Of a stretch of 64,000 nucleotides of DNA, positions 36,152-44,122 are shown piece after piece. The stretch's first letter is position 1; each line of letters starts with the position of its first letter. Under the pieces are notes generated by a model. It made no database searches. It saw only the letters and a program-made list of their open reading frames with translations, and was not told the DNA's origin. Position numbers and translations under genes: made by a program. Source of the DNA: Streptomyces ardesiacus (GTDB taxonomy: Bacteria; Actinomycetota; Actinomycetes; Streptomycetales; Streptomycetaceae); contig NZ_BEWC01000009.1 in NCBI RefSeq assembly GCF_003112575.1, forward strand, positions 62,001 through 126,000. Reading direction: 5' to 3'.

Positions 36152-37740
36152 CGGGCGACCACCAGACGCTTGCGCTGCTGCTGTTCAGCACCTTCGTCGC
36201 CGTCACGCTGGGGATCACCACCTGGGTGGGCCGCCGCCGGCACGGCTCGGCGGAGGAGTTCTACGCGGGCGGCCGGCTCTTCTCGCCGATGGAGAATGGT
36301 TTTGCCATCTCCGGCGACTACATGTCGGCCGCATCCTTCCTCGGCATCTCGGGGCTCATCGCCCTCTACGGCTACGACGGCATGCTCTACTCGGTGGGTT
36401 TCCTGGTGGCCTGGCTCGTCGTCCTCTTCCTCGTCGCCGAACTCGTGCGCAACTGCGGGCGGTTCACCCTCGCGGACGTCGTGGCCGCCCGGATGAGGGA
36501 GCGGCCGGTACGGATCGCGGCGGGGACCTCCTCGGTCACCGTCTCCGTCCTGTACCTGGTGGCGCAGATGGTGGGCGCGGGGAGCCTCGTCGCGCTGCTG
36601 CTGGGCGGGACGAGCGAGGCGGCACGGACGTGGACCGTCATCGGCGTCGGCGCCCTCATGGTCGTCTACGTGTCGCTGGGCGGGATGCGCGCCACCACCT
36701 GGATCCAGATCGTGAAGGCGGTCCTGCTGCTGGGCGGCACCTTGACGCTGACCGCGCTCGTCCTGGTGCGCTTCCACGGTGACGTCGACCGGTTGCTGCG
36801 CACGGCGGCCGAGCGCAGTGGCCACGGCGAGGCGTTCCTCGCGCCCGGCCTCGCCTACGGCGGGGACTGGGTCTCCCGCTTCGACTTCATCAGCCTGGGC
36901 CTCGCCCTGGTGCTGGGCACCGCCGGGCTGCCGCACATCCTGTCCCGCTTCTACACCGTGCCCACCGCACGCGCGGCGCGGCGGTCCGTCGTCTGGTCGA
37001 TCGGCCTCATCGGAGGCTTCTACCTGATGACGATCGTGCTCGGATTCGGCGCCGCCGCCCTGGTCGGCCCGGACACCGTCCGCGCGTCGAACGCCGCCGG
37101 GAACACGGCGGTGCCGCTGCTCGCCCTGGACCTGGGCGGCGGTGCCCAGTCCACCGGCGGGACGGTCCTGTTCGCCGTCGTCGCCGCCGTCGCGTTCGCC
37201 ACCATCCTCGCGGTGGTCGCCGGCATCACCCTGGCCTCCTCGGCGTCCGTCGCCCACGACCTGTACGCCTCCCTGCGGCGGCGCCGCACCGAGCCGCGCG
37301 GCGAGGTCGCCGTGGCGCGCGTCGCCGCCGTCGGCATCGGCGCTGTCGCGATCGGGCTGGGCCTGCTGGCCCGCGACCTCAACGTCGCCTTCCTGGTGGG
37401 CCTCGCCTTCGCCGTGGCCGCCTCGGCCAACCTGCCGGTGCTGCTCTACTCCCTGTTCTGGCGCGGCTTCACCACCCGGGGCGCGGTGTGGGCGGTCTAC
37501 GGCGGCCTGGTGCCGGCCGTGGTGCTGGTGCTGCTGTCCCCCGTGGTCTCGGGCAGCCCGCAGGCGCTCTTCCCCGGCGTCGACTTCCAGTGCTTCCCGC
37601 TGCAGAATCCGGGCCTCGTCTCGATCCCGCTGGGCTTCCTCGCGGGCTGGCTCGGCACGGTCACTTCCCCGGAGGCCCCGGACGAGGCCAAGCACGCCGA
37701 GACCGAGGTGCGGTCGCTGACCGGGGCGGGGGCCGTGTAG
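36148..37740 (+). CDS. Sodium:solute symporter (monocarboxylate/acetate, ActP-MctP type)
   Basis: 530 aa, GTG start with a GTGA overlap. About 13 transmembrane helices of the SSS (SLC5) family. Visible signatures are EEFYAGGRLFSPMENGFAISGDYMSAASFLGISGLIALYGYDGMLYSVGFLVAWLV near the N-terminus, LGTAGLPHILSRFYTVPTARAARRSVVWS (the family signature), and FATILAVVAGITLASSASVAHDLY. It is closer to ActP/MctP than to proline or pantothenate carriers. Together with DUF485 and the adjacent convergent CitA/CitB-like system this suggests regulated uptake of acetate, pyruvate or another small organic acid. The exact substrate is not readable. Confidence 0.93.
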   Translation: MTGDHQTLALLLFSTFVAVTLGITTWVGRRRHGSAEEFYAGGRLFSPMENGFAISGDYMSAASFLGISGLIALYGYDGMLYSVGFLVAWLVVLFLVAELVRNCGRFTLADVVAARMRERPVRIAAGTSSVTVSVLYLVAQMVGAGSLVALLLGGTSEAARTWTVIGVGALMVVYVSLGGMRATTWIQIVKAVLLLGGTLTLTALVLVRFHGDVDRLLRTAAERSGHGEAFLAPGLAYGGDWVSRFDFISLGLALVLGTAGLPHILSRFYTVPTARAARRSVVWSIGLIGGFYLMTIVLGFGAAALVGPDTVRASNAAGNTAVPLLALDLGGGAQSTGGTVLFAVVAAVAFATILAVVAGITLASSASVAHDLYASLRRRRTEPRGEVAVARVAAVGIGAVAIGLGLLARDLNVAFLVGLAFAVAASANLPVLLYSLFWRGFTTRGAVWAVYGGLVPAVVLVLLSPVVSGSPQALFPGVDFQCFPLQNPGLVSIPLGFLAGWLGTVTSPEAPDEAKHAETEVRSLTGAGAV

Positions 37741-37776
37741 GGGCCGGTGACCGCGGCCCGGGGTCCCGTGGCCGTC

Positions 37777-38457
37777 TCAGGCGCGGGTCGCCCACGCGTA
37801 GCGGTGCTCGGGGCGGCCCGCATCGCCGTACTTGAGGGTCAGCACGGCGCGTCCGCTGCGTTCCAGGAGCTTCAGGTAGCGCTGCGCGGTCTGGCGGCTC
37901 ACCCCGGTCCGGTCGGCGATCTCCTGCGCGGAGAGCGGTCCGTCGGCCTTCAGCAGGCACTGGCGCACCAGTTCGGCGGTGGTGGGGGAGTGCCCCTTGG
38001 GCAACCCCGGCTCGGACGGTGCCGACAGGGCGCCGAAGATCCGGTCTACCTCCGCCTGTTCCGCCTCGCCGCCCCCGTCGAGCGTGCGGCGCAGCTCCGC
38101 GTACGCCGCCAGCTTGGCGCGCAGTCCGGCGAAGGCGAACGGTTTCACCAGGTACTGGAGAGCGCCCTGGCGCATCGCCGCCTGGACGGTCGACACGTCC
38201 CGGGCGGCCGTCACCATGATCACGTCGGTCTGGAGCCCCCGCCGCCGCATCTCCCGGACGACCTCCAAGCCGGTCCGGTCGGGCAGGTAGTGGTCCAGCA
38301 GGATCAGGTCCAGGCGTTCCAGCCGCTCCACCGCGGCCAGTGCCTCCCCCGCGCTGTGCGCCTCACCGGCGACACGGAAGCCCGGCACCTTCTCGACGTA
38401 CGCGGCGTTGACGCGCGCGACCCGCGTGTCGTCGTCCACGACCAGAACCTCGATCAT
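37777..38457 (-). CDS. CitB/DcuR-type response regulator
   Basis: 226 aa. Receiver with D9-D10, phospho-acceptor Asp55 (LILLDHYLPDRTG) and Lys in YLVKPFAF. The C-terminal winged helix belongs to the CitB/DcuR type (TTAELVRQCLLKADGPLSAQEIADRTGVSRQTAQRYLKLLERSGRAVLTLKYGDAGRPEHRY). Its ATG overlaps the kinase stop (ATGA), so the pair is co-translated. Family members control di- or tricarboxylate uptake; the divergent-end neighbour is the organic-acid symporter 36 bp away, convergent. Confidence 0.95.
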   Translation of the reverse strand: MIEVLVVDDDTRVARVNAAYVEKVPGFRVAGEAHSAGEALAAVERLERLDLILLDHYLPDRTGLEVVREMRRRGLQTDVIMVTAARDVSTVQAAMRQGALQYLVKPFAFAGLRAKLAAYAELRRTLDGGGEAEQAEVDRIFGALSAPSEPGLPKGHSPTTAELVRQCLLKADGPLSAQEIADRTGVSRQTAQRYLKLLERSGRAVLTLKYGDAGRPEHRYAWATRA

Positions 38458-40187
38458 CGGGACTCCTCCTCGGCAGCGGTGGTCACAGGGGTGGGGGTCA
38501 CGGGGGCGGTGGGGGCGGGCTCCGGGGCCCGGCCGGGGCGCGGTCCGGGTCCCGGTTCCCTCTCCGGGGCCGGTTCGGCCAGGGCCTCCGGCAGAGCTAC
38601 GACGAACTCCGCGCCCCCGCCGTACGCCTTGCCGACGGTCGCGCTGCCCCCCTGCCGCTCGGCCAGGCGGCGCACCAGCGGGAGGCCGATGCCGCGCTCG
38701 CGGTGGGCCGGCGCCTCCTTGGTGGACCAGCCCGCCGTGAACACCAGCTCACGGTGGTCCGCCGGTACGCCGGGCCCCGTGTCGCGCACCGTGAGCGTGA
38801 CGGCGCGGCCCTCGGCGCGCAGTTCGACCTCCACGCGCGCGTGCGGTGTGCCGGCGGTGGCGTCGAGGGCGTTGTCGACCAGGTTGCCGACGATCGTGAC
38901 GAGCCCCCCGGGATCGACCAGCCGGTCCGGCAGCCGCGTCCGGTCCGAGACCCACAGGGTGACGCCGCGTTCGGCCGCGACCGTCGCCTTGCCGACCAGC
39001 AGGGCGGCGAGCAGGGGGTCCCGGATCCGCTCGGTGATCTGCTCCGCGGTGACCCGGTGGTCGCCGACGACCTCGCCGACGAACTCCACGGCGTCGTCGT
39101 ACATCTCCAGTTCCAGCAGCCCCAGCAAGGTGTGCATGCGGTTGGCGTGCTCGTGGTCCTGTGCGCGCAGCGCGTCGATCAGGCCCCACGTGGAATCCAG
39201 CTCACGGCCGAGCTGCTCCAGCTCGGTGCGGTCGCGCAGCGTGGCCACGGCCCCGCCGTCGTCGGTGGGCATCCGGTTGGCGACCAGGACCCGCTGGCCG
39301 CGCACGGTCAGCAGGTCGGTGCCGGTCACCCGGCCGGCCAGGACGTCGGCGGTGCGGCCCGCGCCGAGCGCCTCGTCGGGGAACCGGCCGACGGCCTCGC
39401 CGCCGATGCCCAGCAGGCGCTGCGCCTCGTCGTTGAGCAGCCGCACCCTCCCCCCGCGGTCGAGGGCGACGACGCCCTCCCGGATGCCGTGCAGCATGGC
39501 CTCGCGCTCCGCCAGCAGTCCCGCGATGTCCGAGAAGGCCAGGTCCCGGGTCTGCCGCTGCACCCGGCGCGAGATGATCCAGGACGCCAGGGCACCCACG
39601 GCCAGCGCGCCGCCTGCGTAGGCGAAGAGGCCGGGGATGGCGTGGATCAGCCGCGCCCGGACGCTGTCGTACGCGATGCCCACCGAGACCGCCCCCACGA
39701 TCCGGCCCTCGCTGTCGCGCAGGGGCACCTTTCCGCGTGCGGAGCGGCCCAGGGTGCCGTTGTCGATCTCCATGACCTCGCGTCCCGCCAGGGTCTCCCC
39801 GGGGTCGGTCGAGACGACCTCGCCGATCCGCTCGGGGTCGGGGTGCGACCAGCGCACGCCGGCGCGGTCCATCACGACGACGTACTCCGCCCTGGTGGCC
39901 CTGCGGACCCGCTCCGCCTCCTGCTGCACCGGCCCGTCCGCCGTCGGCCGCGTGGTGCGCAGGTCCCGCACGACCTGCGGCTGCTGGGCGGTGGTCTGCG
40001 CGATCGCCAGCGCCCGGCGCATCGCCTGATCGTCGAGTTGGTCGCCGAGCGGCGCCAGGAACAGCCCGGTCGCGAGCACGGCGACGCCCGCGGCGATCGC
40101 CAACTGCATCAGCAGCACCTGCGAGAACACCCGCCGCGGCAGGCCCAGGCGCAGTCGGCGTACGGGGGGAGTGGAGCTCATGGCCAT
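38454..40187 (-). CDS. CitA/DcuS-type sensor histidine kinase
   Basis: 577 aa from the ATG at 40187 (a second ATG is two codons in). TM1 about 22-46; extracytoplasmic sCache-like domain 47-180 with RAEYVVVMDRAGVRWSHPDPERIG, the segment that binds carboxylates in CitA/DcuS; TM2 182-206; cytoplasmic PAS domain 220-325. The dimerisation helix has His345 in RAQDHEHANRMHTLLGLLELEMYDDA (SpoOB type), followed by HATPase_c (NLVDNALDATAG; DTGPGVPADH; GIGLPLVRRLAERQGG). A Pro-rich tail of about 45 residues is unusual. It probably senses an extracellular di- or tricarboxylate. Confidence 0.95.
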   Translation of the reverse strand: MAMSSTPPVRRLRLGLPRRVFSQVLLMQLAIAAGVAVLATGLFLAPLGDQLDDQAMRRALAIAQTTAQQPQVVRDLRTTRPTADGPVQQEAERVRRATRAEYVVVMDRAGVRWSHPDPERIGEVVSTDPGETLAGREVMEIDNGTLGRSARGKVPLRDSEGRIVGAVSVGIAYDSVRARLIHAIPGLFAYAGGALAVGALASWIISRRVQRQTRDLAFSDIAGLLAEREAMLHGIREGVVALDRGGRVRLLNDEAQRLLGIGGEAVGRFPDEALGAGRTADVLAGRVTGTDLLTVRGQRVLVANRMPTDDGGAVATLRDRTELEQLGRELDSTWGLIDALRAQDHEHANRMHTLLGLLELEMYDDAVEFVGEVVGDHRVTAEQITERIRDPLLAALLVGKATVAAERGVTLWVSDRTRLPDRLVDPGGLVTIVGNLVDNALDATAGTPHARVEVELRAEGRAVTLTVRDTGPGVPADHRELVFTAGWSTKEAPAHRERGIGLPLVRRLAERQGGSATVGKAYGGGAEFVVALPEALAEPAPEREPGPGPRPGRAPEPAPTAPVTPTPVTTAAEEESR

Positions 40188-40351
40188 GACGGTACGTGGG
40201 GCGGCGGCCGGCCGTAGTGGGGTGTGGCGCGTATCTCCCGGCGGGCGGTTCGCCGGACCTCCGGCCGGGACCGCCGGTCCTTCGCGGCGCTTGAGGGACG
40301 GCGTGCCACACGGTGCGTCGGCGGGTGGTCCGTTCCCGGCCGGTCCGCGCG

Positions 40352-41299
40352 TCAGCTCGCCAGTGCGGCCGCCGGCACCGGCAGCTCGCGCACCGCGGTG
40401 ACCTCCATCCGCGCCGGCGAACCGAGCACCGACGCTCCGCAGCTCTCCGGCCGGGCCGGCGCCGACGCGCCCTGTACGACGGTGATCCGCCAGTGCCGGC
40501 CGTCGCGGTGGGCCAGGGTCACCTCCCAGCGCGGTGCCGCGCCGTCCGTCCGTACGACCGTCAGCGCCTGGGCCGCGTCCTCGGCGACGGCCGACCGCAG
40601 GGCCAGCTCGGCCGCCTGGCCGGGGCGCTCCCAGGCGGAGTTCCCGCGGCAGCCCTCCACGACGATCCGGCCCTCCTGCGCGCGATGCAGGATCTCCTTG
40701 ACGGTGTGGGCCTGGACCCGGCCGTAGACGTAGCCGTGCGGCAGTACCAGCACGGTCGGCGAGAAGCGGTGGCCTCCCAGGTGGGTGACCTCCCAGACGC
40801 CTTCGGCTCCGGAGGCGGCGACCTCGGCCGCCAGCGGCCTGCCGAGGAGGGCGCAGCACCGGTCGCGCTTGCCGTTGGTGCAGACGAGAGCGAGGGGGTC
40901 GCCCTGGTGGGGGCCGCCGTCCAGCACCGAGTCGAAGGCGTGGTGGTCGCCCCGGCCGAGGGCCGCGAAGTCGAGGTCGAGCAGTCGGCGCGGGTCGTCG
41001 AGCGTGGTGCCGTGCAGCCACACGTTCCCCGGCACGGTGTGGGCCGCGTACACCCTGCGCGCGTCGGGCGTGCCCCGGTCCGCGTGGCGCCCGGGACGGC
41101 GGATGAGGGCGATGCGTACGCCCGTCCCCTTCGCCGCCGCGTCGAGGGCACGCCCCAGGGCGGGGTCCAGGTGGCTCGAGGTGAGCGCCTTGGCGCCCCA
41201 GGGCCCGGGCTGTTCGAGCAGCAACCAGGTCCTCGCGGCGGGTGCGGTGCCCGCGAGGGGCTCGTCGAGGTCCCAGGAGACGACTGAGCACGTACTCAC
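40352..41299 (-). CDS. Sucrase/ferredoxin-like protein under an iron box
   Basis: 315 aa. GTG start at 41299. The protein matches the sucrase/ferredoxin-like family (thioredoxin-like [2Fe-2S] fold). N-terminal MSTCSVVSWDLDEPLAGTAP is followed by WLLLEQPGPWG. The core VCTNGKRDRCCALLGRPLA supplies the cluster cysteines, and GGHRFSPTVLVLPHGYVYGRV and CRGNSAWERPGQAAELALR complete the signature. Despite the name, no sucrase activity is implied; an electron carrier or reductase is more likely. A near-consensus DmdR/IdeR iron box abuts the start codon, so it should be induced by iron starvation. It lies 53 bp after the HTH-citrate synthase gene. Confidence 0.9.
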   Translation of the reverse strand: MSTCSVVSWDLDEPLAGTAPAARTWLLLEQPGPWGAKALTSSHLDPALGRALDAAAKGTGVRIALIRRPGRHADRGTPDARRVYAAHTVPGNVWLHGTTLDDPRRLLDLDFAALGRGDHHAFDSVLDGGPHQGDPLALVCTNGKRDRCCALLGRPLAAEVAASGAEGVWEVTHLGGHRFSPTVLVLPHGYVYGRVQAHTVKEILHRAQEGRIVVEGCRGNSAWERPGQAAELALRSAVAEDAAQALTVVRTDGAAPRWEVTLAHRDGRHWRITVVQGASAPARPESCGASVLGSPARMEVTAVRELPVPAAALAS

Positions 41300-41318
41300 G
41301 GAGGTGAGCCTAACCTGA
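41300..41318 (-). promoter_or_regulatory. DmdR/IdeR iron box
   Basis: On the minus strand the site reads TCAGGTTAGGCTCACCTCC, 16 of 19 matches to the actinobacterial iron box TTAGGTTAGGCTCACCTAA. It directly abuts the GTG start of the ferredoxin-like gene and includes its ribosome site, so the iron-loaded repressor would block expression. Confidence 0.85.
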
Positions 41319-41352
41319 CTTGCGCCACGACGACTTCCAGCCGCGCCTGGGC

Positions 41353-42615
41353 CTACTCCGGCAGGGGGCCCGGCTTCGGTCCGGAGTAAAGCCCGCTCGG
41401 CCGCATCCGCAGGGGGCGCTCCCCGTACTCCTCCAGGGCATGCGCGATCCAGCCCGCCGTACGGGCCACGGCGAAGACCGTCTCGGCCGCGGTGGGTGCC
41501 ATGCCCGACGACGCGGTGAGGACGGCGAGCGCCAGGTCGACGTTGGCGTGCAGCGGGGCGTGGCGGGCGGCGGTGGCCTGGACGTCACGGGCCGCGGCCA
41601 GCGCGGGCGCCGCCCGGGGGATGTCCTCCAGGAGCGCGAACAGGGCACGCGCGCGCGGGTCCTCACCGGCATAGAGCCGGTGGCCGAGTCCCGGGACGCG
41701 CCGGCCGGCCCGCAGTTCCTCCGAGACCACCGGGGTCGCACTGCCCCGTTCGAGCACCTCCAGCAGCATCCGGTGGGCGAGTCCTCCGGCTGCGCCGTGC
41801 AGCGGTCCCTCGATCACGCCGAGTCCGGCGGACACGGCGGCGTAGGCGTGGGCCCGCGCGGACGCGGCGACGCGCACGGCGAGCGTGGAGGCGGCCAGAT
41901 CGTGGTCGGCGAGGAGGCAGAGCGCCGTGTCGAGGGCGCGCAGCGCCGGCTCGTCGGCGGGCCGCCCGCTGAGCCGCGTCCACAGGCGGTGGGCGATCGG
42001 GTCCCGGTCGTCTCCGTCGCGCAGCACGGGGGGCAGCGCGGCGACGAGGGTGGGGATGAGGGTGCGCGCCGTGCCCAGCACCGCGCCCTCCGACAGGTCG
42101 AAGCGGAGCGGGTCCGCGACCGCCGCGGCGATCGCCGCCACGCGGAGCCGGTCGGTGGGCCCCGCGTGTTCGGGCAGGGCGTCGACGGCCCGGCGGGCGG
42201 CGGCCACGGAGGACTCCGGGGCCGAGAAGGCGGCGCCGGGACGCACCTGCCCGGTCCAGAGCCACTCGGCCACCTCCTCGTAGGTGTGGCGTGCGGCGAG
42301 CTCGACCGCGTCGACGCCCCGGTAGTAGTACCGGTCGCTCTCGATGAGCGTGAGGCGGGTGCGCACGGTCAGCTCCTGACCGGTGGCCGAGGCGGCGGGT
42401 GTGCCGCCGTCGCGCCGGTTGCGGCGGGCGAGGGCCCGGACCTCCTCGGCGTCGAAGGTGCTGCCCCGCGCGCCGGGCGTGCGTCGGCTGCTGAGCTGGC
42501 CGCGGCTCACGTACGCGTACACGGTCTCGGGCTTCACCCCGAGCAGTTCGGCCGCCTCCCGGGTGGTCAGGCGGCGCCCGCTGTCGGCGGGGTGGTCGGG
42601 GGCTTGATCACGCAT
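41353..42615 (-). CDS. Citrate synthase with N-terminal helix-turn-helix domain
   Basis: 420 aa from the ATG at 42615. Residues 13-60 form an excisionase/MerR-type helix-turn-helix (RRLTTREAAELLGVKPETVYAYVSRGQLSSRRTPGARGSTFDAEEVRALARR). A citrate synthase domain with the catalytic set present follows: His in GPLHGAAGG, His in GLGHRLYAGEDPRAR, Asp in HANVDLALAVL, and substrate Arg in RPLRMRPSGLYSG. Such fusions occur in Actinobacteria. The enzyme condenses oxaloacetate with an acyl-CoA, and the extra domain suggests DNA binding controlled by substrate or product. It is divergent from a second citrate synthase; the 123-bp gap holds two inverted repeats that are candidate targets. Confidence 0.9.
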   Translation of the reverse strand: MRDQAPDHPADSGRRLTTREAAELLGVKPETVYAYVSRGQLSSRRTPGARGSTFDAEEVRALARRNRRDGGTPAASATGQELTVRTRLTLIESDRYYYRGVDAVELAARHTYEEVAEWLWTGQVRPGAAFSAPESSVAAARRAVDALPEHAGPTDRLRVAAIAAAVADPLRFDLSEGAVLGTARTLIPTLVAALPPVLRDGDDRDPIAHRLWTRLSGRPADEPALRALDTALCLLADHDLAASTLAVRVAASARAHAYAAVSAGLGVIEGPLHGAAGGLAHRMLLEVLERGSATPVVSEELRAGRRVPGLGHRLYAGEDPRARALFALLEDIPRAAPALAAARDVQATAARHAPLHANVDLALAVLTASSGMAPTAAETVFAVARTAGWIAHALEEYGERPLRMRPSGLYSGPKPGPLPE

Positions 42616-42667
42616 GGGGTCACCGTATCCGTCGAGGAGCGGTTTGTGTTGAGCGCAAGGCTTGTTG

Positions 42668-42684
42668 TATTGATTCAATCAATA
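42668..42684. promoter_or_regulatory. AT-rich palindrome between the citrate synthase genes
   Basis: TATTGATT-C-AATCAATA, a perfect 8-bp-arm palindrome, 53 bp from the HTH-citrate synthase start and 55 bp from the other. Its AT content is striking against the surroundings. Confidence 0.75.
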
Positions 42685-42699
42685 TTGACAGATTCATAG

Positions 42700-42717
42700 T
42701 CAACTATGGACAGTTGA
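42700..42717. promoter_or_regulatory. Second inverted repeat between the citrate synthase genes
   Basis: TCAACT-ATGGAC-AGTTGA, perfect 6-bp arms, ending 21 bases before the ATG of the downstream citrate synthase and therefore overlapping its probable promoter or transcription start. Confidence 0.65.
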
Positions 42718-42738
42718 GTCAAGTTCGAGGAGGTAATC

Positions 42739-43911
42739 ATGTCCGTCAACAGAACCGCAGCCGCCGCAACGCCCGTCGAGGTGCCGCGCGGGCTCGCCGG
42801 TGTCGTCGTGGCCGACACGGAGGTCGGCGACGTGCGAGGGCTCGAAGGCTTCTACCACTACCGGCAGTACTCCGCCGTCGAGCTCGCACAGAGCCGCGGC
42901 TTCGAGGACGTCTGGCATCTCCTGGTCCACGGCGAACTTCCCGACGCGCGCCAAGGCGCCGCCTTCGCCGCCGAGACCGCGGCGCTGCGGAGCCTTCCCG
43001 ACCCGGTGCGTGCGGCGCTGCCGGCCATCGCCGCGGCCGGTGGCCACTCCGGCCCGCTCGCCGGGATGCGCACGGGTCTGTCCCTGCTGGGCGCCGCCCT
43101 GGGCTTCCGGCCGGTGTACGACCTGGCGGACGACCGGCGCCGTCAGGACACCGTGGTGGCCGCCGCGGCGGTGCCGACACTGCTCACGGCGCTGTACCGG
43201 CTGGGGCGGGGGCTCGAGCCGGTGGAGCCCCGTGAGGACCTGTCGTATGCCGCCAACTACCTCTACATGGTGACCGGCGAGGAGCCGGACGAGGCGCGTA
43301 CGCGCGCGGTCGAGCAGTACCTGATCTCCACCATTGATCACGGGTTCAACGCGTCGACGTTCACCGCGCGGGTCATCGCGTCGACGGGGGCGGACGTCGC
43401 GGCCTGTCTCGCCGGGGCGGTGTCGGCGCTGTCCGGCCCGCTGCACGGCGGCGCGCCCAGCCGGGCGCTGGACACCCTGGACGCGATCGGCACGCCCGAC
43501 CGCATCGACGGGTGGATCCGCGAGCGGGTGCTCGCCGGCGACCGCATCATGGGTTTCGGCCACGCGGTCTACCGCACGGAGGACCCGCGCTCACGGATGC
43601 TGCGGGAGGTGGCCCAGCGGTTCGGCGGCCCGCGCGTGGAGTTCGCCGTCGAGGTGGAACGGCAGGTCGAGGCGATCCTCGCGGAGCTGAAGCCGGGACG
43701 CGAACTGCACACCAACGTCGAGTTCTACGCGGGCGTGGTCATGGAACTGTGCGGTCTGCCCCGCGAGATGTTCACGCCCACGTTCGCGGCGGCGCGGGTG
43801 GTGGGCTGGAGTGCCAACATCCTGGAACAGGCACGCGACTCGAAGATCATCCGTCCGGCGGCGCGGTACGTGGGGCCCGGCGCTCCGGTCGGGGTGCCGG
43901 CGGTGGCCTGA
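42739..43911 (+). CDS. Citrate / methylcitrate synthase
   Basis: 390 aa. ATG preceded by AGGAGG, the best ribosome site in the neighbourhood. Citrate synthase fold with GLEGFYHYRQYSAVELAQSRGFEDVWHLL (N-terminal), SGPLHGGAPSRALDTLD (first catalytic His), MGFGHAVYRTEDPRSRML (second His) and HTNVEFYAGVVMELCGLP. At the catalytic acid position the motif reads NVEFYAG, Glu instead of the Asp found in NVDFYSG enzymes. This may be usual for this actinobacterial branch but affects predicted activity. It condenses oxaloacetate with acetyl- or propionyl-CoA. Divergent from the HTH-fused paralogue. Confidence 0.94.
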   Translation: MSVNRTAAAATPVEVPRGLAGVVVADTEVGDVRGLEGFYHYRQYSAVELAQSRGFEDVWHLLVHGELPDARQGAAFAAETAALRSLPDPVRAALPAIAAAGGHSGPLAGMRTGLSLLGAALGFRPVYDLADDRRRQDTVVAAAAVPTLLTALYRLGRGLEPVEPREDLSYAANYLYMVTGEEPDEARTRAVEQYLISTIDHGFNASTFTARVIASTGADVAACLAGAVSALSGPLHGGAPSRALDTLDAIGTPDRIDGWIRERVLAGDRIMGFGHAVYRTEDPRSRMLREVAQRFGGPRVEFAVEVERQVEAILAELKPGRELHTNVEFYAGVVMELCGLPREMFTPTFAAARVVGWSANILEQARDSKIIRPAARYVGPGAPVGVPAVA

Positions 43912-44060
43912 CGGGGTGGGCCGCCATGGCCTCCGTGCCGATGACGGCGAAGTCGCCGTCGCTCCGTTCGCAATGATCCGGGCGGTGGGCTCCCGCAGCA
44001 CCGCCGACCGGCGTTCACTCCGCGGGCACTGCGCCGGCTCGTATCCTGAGCAGGCAATTC

Positions 44061-44076
44061 CGTACGTGGACGTACG
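44061..44076. promoter_or_regulatory. Inverted repeat upstream of the CobW-type gene
   Basis: CGTACGT-GG-ACGTACG, perfect 7-bp arms, 46 bp before the GTG start; candidate operator. It is not similar to the AT-rich Zur consensus. Confidence 0.5.
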
Positions 44077-44122
44077 CACTGCCGCGGGCCGGCGTACGCG
44101 TGGGTGAGAGAGAGGTCGCACG

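Noticed and set aside
38454..41291. A 945-codon frame joining the CitA-type kinase to upstream sequence
   Set aside because: The extra N-terminal 368 residues are a shadow of the ferredoxin-like gene. The kinase has its own ATG and first transmembrane helix.
40352..41299. Literal sucrase activity for the sucrase/ferredoxin-like protein
   Set aside because: The family name is historical; the sequence shows a thioredoxin-like ferredoxin fold and no glycosidase motif.
44041..44122. Zur box upstream of the CobW-type gene
   Set aside because: The only inverted repeat there (CGTACGT-GG-ACGTACG) is GC-rich and unlike the AT-rich Zur consensus.
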